Below are positions 16,726-21,201 of a DNA stretch of 21,201 nucleotides, piece by piece; the first letter of the stretch is position 1; every line of letters starts with the position of its first letter. The notes under the pieces are model-generated. The model saw only the letters and a list, made by a program, of their open reading frames with translations. It was not told the DNA's origin and did no database searches. The stretch is taken from assembly GCA_046732015.1 (NCBI GenBank), contig JBKPMF010000038.1:1-21201 (forward strand), written 5' to 3'. Origin of the DNA: JAOUEA01 sp046732015 (GTDB taxonomy: Bacteria; Actinomycetota; UBA4738; HRBIN12). A program made the position numbers and the translations under genes.

Positions 16726-18558
16726 TTATTCCACGGTGACGCTCTTTGCGAGGTTCCGTGGCTGATCCACGTCACATCCGCGGAGCGTGGCCACGTGGTA
16801 CGCGAAGAGCTGCAAGGGGACGGTGACCGTGACCGGGGCGAGGAGTTCGGGCGTGGCGGGCACCTCGAGCACGTGGTCGGCGAGCTCGCCGATGGTGGTA
16901 TCGCCCTCGGTGGCCACCGCGATCACCTCGGCGCCGCGGGCGCGGACCTCCTGGATGTTGGACAACATCTTCGGGTAGATGTGGCAGGTGGTGGCCACCG
17001 CGACGACCGGGACCCCTTCCTCGACCAGGGCGATCGGTCCGTGCTTGAGTTCGCCCGCGGGGAACCCTTCGGCGTGGAGGTAGCTGAGTTCCTTCAGTTT
17101 GAGCGCGCCTTCGAGCGCGGCCGGGTAGCCGGTGTGTCGCCCGATGAAGAGCACGGTCGGTGCATCGACGTAGCGTTCGGCCAGGGCGCGGCATGCGGCG
17201 TCGAGCCCGATCGCGCGCTGCACCGCATCCGGAAGCTCGTCGAGACGGTCGAGGACCTCGGCGATCTCCTCGGGGAACATCGAGCCCCGCACCTGGGCCA
17301 GATAGAGCGCCACGAGGTATTGCGACACCATCTGCGTCGCGAACGTCTTCGTGGCAGCGACGCAGATCTCCGTGCCCGCGTGCATGTACAGCACACCGTC
17401 GGCCTCGCGTGCCAGGGACGATCCCACGGTGTTGGTCACCGCGATCACCTGCGACCCCTGGCGGCGGGCGTGCCGCGCGGCCTCCAACGTGTCGATCGTC
17501 TCGCCGCTCTGTGACACCGCCAGCGTCAGCGTGTCGGGCCCGAGCACCGGATCGCGGTATCGGAACTCGCTCGCGATCTCGATCTCGACCGGCAGGCGGG
17601 TCCAGTGCTCGATCGCGTACTTCGCGACCATGCCTGAGTGGAACGCCGTCCCGCACGCGACGACGAAGACCTTGTTCACCTCTCGGAGCACGTCGTCGCT
17701 GATGTGGAGCTCGTCGAGCACCAGCCGACCCCCGACCACCCGCCCCACCAGCGTGTCGCGGATCGCGGCGGGCTGCTCGTCGATCTCCTTGCGCATGAAC
17801 GAGTCGTATCCGCCCTTCTGCGCCTGGGCAACGTCCCAGTCCACCGTGATGGGCTCGGGATGCTGCACCTGTCCGTCGAAGTCGGTGAACACCACGCCGT
17901 CCTGGCGGACCTCGACCACCTGCCCTTCTTCGACCGGGATCACGGTCGTGGTGCGGTCCAGCACCGCCGAGGCGTCGGAGGCCAACAGCGTCTCCCCGTC
18001 ACCGAGGCCCACCACCAACGGAGATGACACGCGGACCCCGACCAGGACATCGGGGTCCTGGACCGAGCACACGACGAGGGCGTACGCGCCTTCGAGCTCG
18101 CGCACGGTTCGCCGGACCGCATCCGGGAGCGAGGTGGCACCGGCGGCCAGATGCTCCTCGATGACATGGGCGATGCACTCGGTGTCCGTCTCGGACGTCA
18201 GCGTGTGCCCGTCCTTCTCCAGCCGGGCGCGGAGCCCCTGGAAGTTCTCGATGATGCCGTTGTGGATCACGGCGACCCCGCCCGTGCAGTCCTGATGCGG
18301 GTGCGCGTTGCGGTCCGTCGGCGCGCCGTGGGTGGCCCATCGCGTATGACCCATCCCGATCGAACCGGTAACGCTCCCCTCGTCCGCGAGCGCGGCTTCG
18401 AGCGAAGCGAGCTTGCCGGCCCGTTTGACGACGTCGAGACCGCCGTTGAGCACGGCGACGCCCGCCGAGTCATACCCGCGATACTCGAGCCGGCGGAGAC
18501 CTTCGATGATGATCGGAAGGGCTTCGTCGGGCCCTGCGTAGCCCACGATGCCGCACAT
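16726..18558 (-). CDS. glmS: Glutamine-fructose-6-phosphate aminotransferase (isomerizing) GlmS
   Basis: A 610-residue enzyme making glucosamine-6-phosphate from fructose-6-phosphate and glutamine, the first step toward UDP-GlcNAc. The N-terminal class II glutaminase begins MCGIVGYAG with nucleophile C2 and includes YRGYDSAG, GHTRWATHGAP and HNGIIENF. Two SIS sugar-binding domains follow (about 290-430 and 460-600), with VVACGTAFHSGM, AVSQSGETIDT and ELKHGPIALVEEG. The C-terminus is CDVDQPRNLAKSVTVE, the normal active-site tail. The ATG at 18558 lacks a strong ribosome site; a TAGGGT -10-like hexamer is nine bases upstream. No glmS ribozyme is expected or seen in the 53-base upstream gap. Confidence 0.98.
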   Translation of the reverse strand: MCGIVGYAGPDEALPIIIEGLRRLEYRGYDSAGVAVLNGGLDVVKRAGKLASLEAALADEGSVTGSIGMGHTRWATHGAPTDRNAHPHQDCTGGVAVIHNGIIENFQGLRARLEKDGHTLTSETDTECIAHVIEEHLAAGATSLPDAVRRTVRELEGAYALVVCSVQDPDVLVGVRVSSPLVVGLGDGETLLASDASAVLDRTTTVIPVEEGQVVEVRQDGVVFTDFDGQVQHPEPITVDWDVAQAQKGGYDSFMRKEIDEQPAAIRDTLVGRVVGGRLVLDELHISDDVLREVNKVFVVACGTAFHSGMVAKYAIEHWTRLPVEIEIASEFRYRDPVLGPDTLTLAVSQSGETIDTLEAARHARRQGSQVIAVTNTVGSSLAREADGVLYMHAGTEICVAATKTFATQMVSQYLVALYLAQVRGSMFPEEIAEVLDRLDELPDAVQRAIGLDAACRALAERYVDAPTVLFIGRHTGYPAALEGALKLKELSYLHAEGFPAGELKHGPIALVEEGVPVVAVATTCHIYPKMLSNIQEVRARGAEVIAVATEGDTTIGELADHVLEVPATPELLAPVTVTVPLQLFAYHVATLRGCDVDQPRNLAKSVTVE

Positions 18559-18567
18559 GACCGCTCA

Positions 18568-18573
18568 ACCCTA
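18568..18573 (-). promoter_or_regulatory. Candidate -10 of glmS, near-leaderless spacing
   Basis: TAGGGT on the minus strand fits TANNNT and ends nine bases before the glmS ATG. A TTGACG hexamer (18585-18590) lies upstream but only 11 bases from it, too close for a standard pair. Readthrough from glmM is the alternative source of transcript. Confidence 0.35.
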
Positions 18574-18611
18574 GCGCAGGGGTTCGTCAACGCCCGGAGC
18601 CTTCCTGGACC

Positions 18612-19946
18612 TCAGGCCACGCCGATCGAGGTCCGCACGGCGTCGGCGATCGTCTCCGCGTGGCTGCTGGCCAGGTCCTCGGTGGCCGCCTCCACCATGA
18701 TCCGAACCAGTGGCTCGGTGCCGGACGCGCGAACCAACACCCGGCCCTCCTGCCCCAGGCTCGACTCGCTGCTGGCGACGGCGTCCCAGACGGGTCCGGC
18801 AGCCTCCAGCGCCTCACGATCGACGACGTCCACGTTGATCATGCGTTGCGGGTACCGGTGCATCACCGATGCGAGCTCGCGGATCGACGATCCCGTGCGG
18901 GCCGCCAGTGAGAGGAACCGGACCGCGGTGAGCAAGCCGTCCCCGGTGGTCGAACGCTCCCGGAAGATCACGTGGCCGGACTGCTCGCCCCCGAGGGGGG
19001 CGTCGACCCGCAGCATGTCCTCGAGCACGTAGCGGTCGCCCACCTTGGAGGCCACCACATCGATCGCCGCCTCGCGCATCGCGTGGTGGAACCCGAGGTT
19101 GGCCATCACCGTGGTGACGACCGTGTTGCCGGGCAGCTCCCCCCGATGCTTCAGGTCGACCGCGCACGCCGCCAGCACCTGGTCGCCGTCGACGATGGCG
19201 CCCTGGGCGTCGGCGAACAGCGCGCGGTCGGCATCCCCGTCGTGACTCACCCCCGCGTCGGCCCCCACGCGGAGGACCTCCGCCGCCACGACCTCCGGGT
19301 ACAAGGCTCCACACCCGTCGTTGATGTTCTTGCCGTCGGGATCGGCGTTGATCGCGTGCACCGTGGCGCCGAGTCGCTGCAGCAGCGCGGGTGCGAGTTC
19401 GGAGGCGGCGCCGTTGGCGCAGTCCACCACGACGCTCATCCCCTGCAGCGGGGCCTGGGCGGCATCGACGAGGTGGGCGAAGTACCGCTCACGCCCGTCG
19501 CCGATCGGCAGCGTCTGGCCGGGACGATCGGCGGCATCGTGCGGCCCGGCCAGCACCGCTTCGATCTCATCCTCGATCGCGTCGGCTAGCTTCGTCCCCG
19601 TCCGGTCGAAGAACTTGATGCCGTTGTATTCGGGTGGGTTGTGCGACGCCGAGATCACGACCCCCGACGACGCGCCCAACGTCGTGGTGAGGAACGCGAT
19701 CGCGGGGGTGGGTTCGACGCCGGCCATCAGGGCGTCGCCACCCGCGTGCCGGATGCCTTCGACCAGCGCGTCCTCGAGCCATTCGCCGGAAGCACGCGGG
19801 TCTCGGCCCACCACGAACGTCGGATGACCCTCGCCGTGGCGACCGAGGACGACGACCGCGGCATAGCCCAATCCGTAGGCGAGGTCCTCGGTGAGCTCCT
19901 CGCCCGCGAGTCCGCGTACGCCGTCGGTGCCGAACAATCGAGCCAT
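18612..19946 (-). CDS. glmM: Phosphoglucosamine mutase GlmM
   Basis: A 444-residue phosphohexomutase that converts glucosamine-6-phosphate to glucosamine-1-phosphate. It opens MARLFGTDGVRGLAGEEL. The phosphoserine is S101 in VVISASHNPPEYNGIKFF. The metal loop is VSHDGDADRALF, the sugar loop LGGEQSGHVIF, and the phosphate loop RASGTEPLVRIMVEA, all in family order. The ATG at 19946 is chosen because the family starts here; the open frame continues upstream into arsC. It lies directly upstream of glmS, so the two consecutive enzymes are side by side. Confidence 0.97.
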   Translation of the reverse strand: MARLFGTDGVRGLAGEELTEDLAYGLGYAAVVVLGRHGEGHPTFVVGRDPRASGEWLEDALVEGIRHAGGDALMAGVEPTPAIAFLTTTLGASSGVVISASHNPPEYNGIKFFDRTGTKLADAIEDEIEAVLAGPHDAADRPGQTLPIGDGRERYFAHLVDAAQAPLQGMSVVVDCANGAASELAPALLQRLGATVHAINADPDGKNINDGCGALYPEVVAAEVLRVGADAGVSHDGDADRALFADAQGAIVDGDQVLAACAVDLKHRGELPGNTVVTTVMANLGFHHAMREAAIDVVASKVGDRYVLEDMLRVDAPLGGEQSGHVIFRERSTTGDGLLTAVRFLSLAARTGSSIRELASVMHRYPQRMINVDVVDREALEAAGPVWDAVASSESSLGQEGRVLVRASGTEPLVRIMVEAATEDLASSHAETIADAVRTSIGVA

Positions 19947-19957
19947 CAGGAAGCAGA

Positions 19958-19985
19958 AGGCTACTGCACGAACGCGCCACGTCAC
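19958..19985 (-). promoter_or_regulatory. Candidate glmM promoter
   Basis: In the 49-base gap after arsC, GTGACG (19980-19985) and TAGCCT (19958-19963) are 16 bases apart on the minus strand. The -10 ends 11 bases from the glmM ATG, giving a leader of only a few bases, consistent with no Shine-Dalgarno being visible. Confidence 0.35.
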
Positions 19986-19995
19986 ATCGGGCGGC

Positions 19996-20412
19996 TCACC
20001 CAGGCCGATCAGCGGAGAGCAGGTCGTCCAGGAGCGCCAGGATCCGCCGGTCGATCTCGTCCCGGATCGGGCGGACCTGCGCCACCGACTTGCCCGAAGG
20101 GTCGTCCAGCTCCCAATCCAGGTAGCGCTTGCCGGGGAAGACCGGGCAGGCGTCACCACATCCCATCGTGACCACCACGTCGCAGGCCTCTACGGATGCG
20201 TCGGTGAGCGGCTTGGGGTGTTCGGTCGACAGATCGACGTCCACCTCGGCCATCGCCGACACGACCGCCGGGTTGATCTCCTCGGCGGGCGCACTCCCCG
20301 CCGATCGGACCTTGACGCGTCCGTCGGCGTGTTTCGCGAGCAGCCCTGCCGCCATCTGGCTGCGCCCGGCGTTGTGCACGCAGACGAACAGGACCTCAGG
20401 TACGTCGTTCAC
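19996..20412 (-). CDS. arsC: Arsenate reductase ArsC (low-molecular-weight phosphatase fold)
   Basis: A 138-residue protein with the P-loop C11-V-H-N-A-G-R17 in VLFVCVHNAGRSQMAAG, a second pair of cysteines in TMGCGDACPVFPG (C85, C89) and the acid motif WELDDP. This combination is typical of ArsC enzymes that reduce arsenate using a cysteine relay with thioredoxin or mycothiol, rather than of a plain protein tyrosine phosphatase. The start is uncertain: GTG at 20412 (MNDVPEVLF) suits the family, while an ATG at 20430 would add six residues and overlap the divergent DUF2007 gene. No arsenite pump or ArsR regulator is next to it; glmM follows after 49 bases. Confidence 0.88.
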   Translation of the reverse strand: MNDVPEVLFVCVHNAGRSQMAAGLLAKHADGRVKVRSAGSAPAEEINPAVVSAMAEVDVDLSTEHPKPLTDASVEACDVVVTMGCGDACPVFPGKRYLDWELDDPSGKSVAQVRPIRDEIDRRILALLDDLLSADRPG

Positions 20413-20418
20413 GTGGGA

Positions 20419-20432
20419 CCATGGAACCATGG
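20419..20432. repeat. Twin CCATGG palindrome at the divergent arsC/DUF2007 junction
   Basis: CCATGG occurs twice with AA between. The second copy (20427-20432) contains an ATG on each strand: the + strand DUF2007 start at 20429 and a possible arsC start at 20430. The gap between the two genes is therefore tiny or absent, and their promoters must lie inside each other's coding region. Confidence 0.5.
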
Positions 20433-20716
20433 ATGAGGAACGATTGGTGCAGGTCTACGCGAGTGCCGACACCACCGACGGACTGCTGATGCAGGGCCGA
20501 TTGGAGACCGAGGGCATCTCCGTGATGCTCAAAGGCGAATCCGAAGGCCCCTATCGCATGGGTCCCACGTACCTGTGGGTGCCGGCCGAGCACGAGGCGA
20601 AGGCGCGGGAGATCATCGAGGCCGTCCGATCGGGGGCCTACGCCCTCGCCGAAGACGCCGACGTCTCGGGCGACGCCTCCGGAGACGAGCCCGCCGAGGG
20701 CGCGACGCCCCGGTAG
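20429..20716 (+). CDS. DUF2007 family protein (putative signal-transducing)
   Basis: A 95-residue protein with the DUF2007 pattern: VQVYASADTTDGLLMQGRLE, then ETEGISVMLKGE and a final YLWVPAEHEAKAREIIE. The family consists of small single-domain proteins whose role is unknown, although a signalling or PII-like fold has been proposed. The last 30 residues are acidic and low-complexity (AEDADVSGDASGDEPAEG). The ATG at 20429 is used. GAGGAA just inside the frame could instead serve the TTG or GTG at about 20443, which would shorten the product by five or six residues. It is divergent from arsC and converges on rtcB. Confidence 0.78.
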   Translation: MDEERLVQVYASADTTDGLLMQGRLETEGISVMLKGESEGPYRMGPTYLWVPAEHEAKAREIIEAVRSGAYALAEDADVSGDASGDEPAEGATPR

Positions 20717-20736
20717 TCCGGACCGCCGCGCCCTCG
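20695..20736. terminator. Possible bidirectional terminator between DUF2007 and rtcB
   Basis: A perfect 10-base inverted repeat, CGAGGGCGCG (20695-20704) and CGCGCCCTCG (20727-20736), spans the end of the DUF2007 gene and the 24-base convergent gap before the rtcB stop. The loop of 22 bases has its own short GTCCGGAC palindrome. There is no T run on either side, so it would act as a GC-rich pause or convergent-collision site. Confidence 0.45.
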
Positions 20737-20740
20737 AGCG

Positions 20741-21201
20741 CTACTGCTCGCTGCTGTCGGCTTCGCGCTGCTGCTCGCCGCTCGCGGATGCGCGCTGCTG
20801 CTTCCGCTGGCGGATGCGCTCGATCCCCTTGTAGTTCGCGAGCGCCTCGAGCTCGTGCTCGATCTCGACCAAGTCGGCCTGGTCGCGCATCACCTGGTCG
20901 ATCGGCTTGTAGGCGTCGGGATGCTCATCGAGCAGCGCGAGCGCGTCCGATGCCTGCCACGAGCGGCCCGCCATCTGCTGTTCCAGCGTCTCCACCGACA
21001 GCGTCTTGCGAGCCTTCGTGCGGCTCATCCGGCGACCGGCCCCGTGCGAGCTCGACCGGTAGGACGCATCATTGCCCAGTCCACGCACGACGTATGAACG
21101 CTGGCCCATGCTGCCCGGGATCAGCCCACGCGAACCCACGCCGGCATGGATCGCACCCTTGCGGGTGATCCACAGCATCCGGCCGTCGAACTCCTCGAGC
21201 T
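20741..21201 (-). CDS. rtcB: RtcB family RNA ligase (3' part, runs off right edge)
   Basis: This is the C-terminal ~152 codons of an RtcB-type RNA 3'-phosphate/5'-hydroxyl ligase, entering from the right edge. KGAIHAGVGSRGLIPGSMGQ and YVVRGLGN are the family core. SSSHGAGRRMSRTKA holds the guanylated histidine (codon 21044-21046). The helical end HPDAYKPIDQVMRDQADLVEIEHELEALANYKG matches the family close. In the enzymes I know, Lys-Gly ends the chain or nearly so; here 27 more residues follow, basic then Gln/Ser/Glu-rich (IERIRQRKQQRASASGEQQR and beyond). The N-terminal metal-binding half is outside the window. No RNA-repair partner (RtcA, archease) is visible. Confidence 0.9.
   Translation of the reverse strand, partial: LEEFDGRMLWITRKGAIHAGVGSRGLIPGSMGQRSYVVRGLGNDASYRSSSHGAGRRMSRTKARKTLSVETLEQQMAGRSWQASDALALLDEHPDAYKPIDQVMRDQADLVEIEHELEALANYKGIERIRQRKQQRASASGEQQREADSSEQ

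Noticed and set aside
18559..18611. glmS ribozyme upstream of glmS
   Set aside because: The gap is only 53 bases, too short for the ribozyme, which is typical of Firmicutes-type genomes.

Overview
The window is chromosomal DNA from a high-GC Gram-positive bacterium, most likely an actinomycetote. Three things point there: strong G/C third-position bias, many GTG starts, and a gene order (glmM-glmS-acpS-nnr-alr-...-tsaE-tsaB-rimI-tsaD-...-groES-groEL) that matches the conserved neighbourhood I know from Streptomyces and Mycobacterium. The class cannot be fixed from this sequence. Coding density is very high, no gap exceeds about 175 bases, and I see no tRNA, rRNA, IS element, CRISPR array or prophage gene.

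Layout, left to right. (1) 1-716 (-): 5' part of a type I phosphodiesterase/alkaline phosphatase-family gene running off the edge, divergent from a two-gene unit (872-2937, +) of a four-helix membrane protein and a CocE/NonD-type serine hydrolase joined by an ATGA overlap. (2) 2956-4011 (-): a Leu/Val/Phe-type amino acid dehydrogenase. (3) 4155-6152 (-): groES-groEL with a full heat-shock control region: sigma-70-type promoter, perfect CIRCE operator for HrcA, and a strong hairpin terminator after groEL. (4) 6293-16552 (-): a tightly packed twelve-gene run: acpS, nnr, alr, an alpha/beta hydrolase, a family-4 uracil-DNA glycosylase, tsaE, tsaB, rimI, tsaD, a galE-like epimerase, a cupin and a DAO-type flavin oxidoreductase. 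Seven of its junctions are 4-base GTGA/ATGA overlaps and one is an abutting TGA-GTG. (5) 16621-19946 (-): glmM, glmS and an unlisted 31-residue membrane microprotein, which with alr supply cell-wall precursors. (6) 19996-21201: ArsC (-), divergent from a DUF2007 protein (+), which converges on the 3' part of an rtcB gene (-) cut by the right edge.

How the genes work together: GlmS and GlmM make glucosamine-1-phosphate for UDP-GlcNAc and Alr makes D-alanine, both for peptidoglycan. AcpS activates acyl carrier protein. Nnr repairs hydrated NAD(P)H. TsaB, TsaD and TsaE act in t6A tRNA modification, and RimI acetylates S18. GroES/GroEL fold proteins.

Most of the window is conserved housekeeping DNA and I did not find a clearly new multi-gene system. 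The observations most worth following are a C-terminal QLELF sliding-clamp-type motif on the uracil-DNA glycosylase, the membrane microprotein after glmS, a set of -10 elements placed for leaderless transcripts, an RtcB with a tail beyond its usual terminal Lys-Gly, and atypical motif residues in RimI and the amino acid dehydrogenase.
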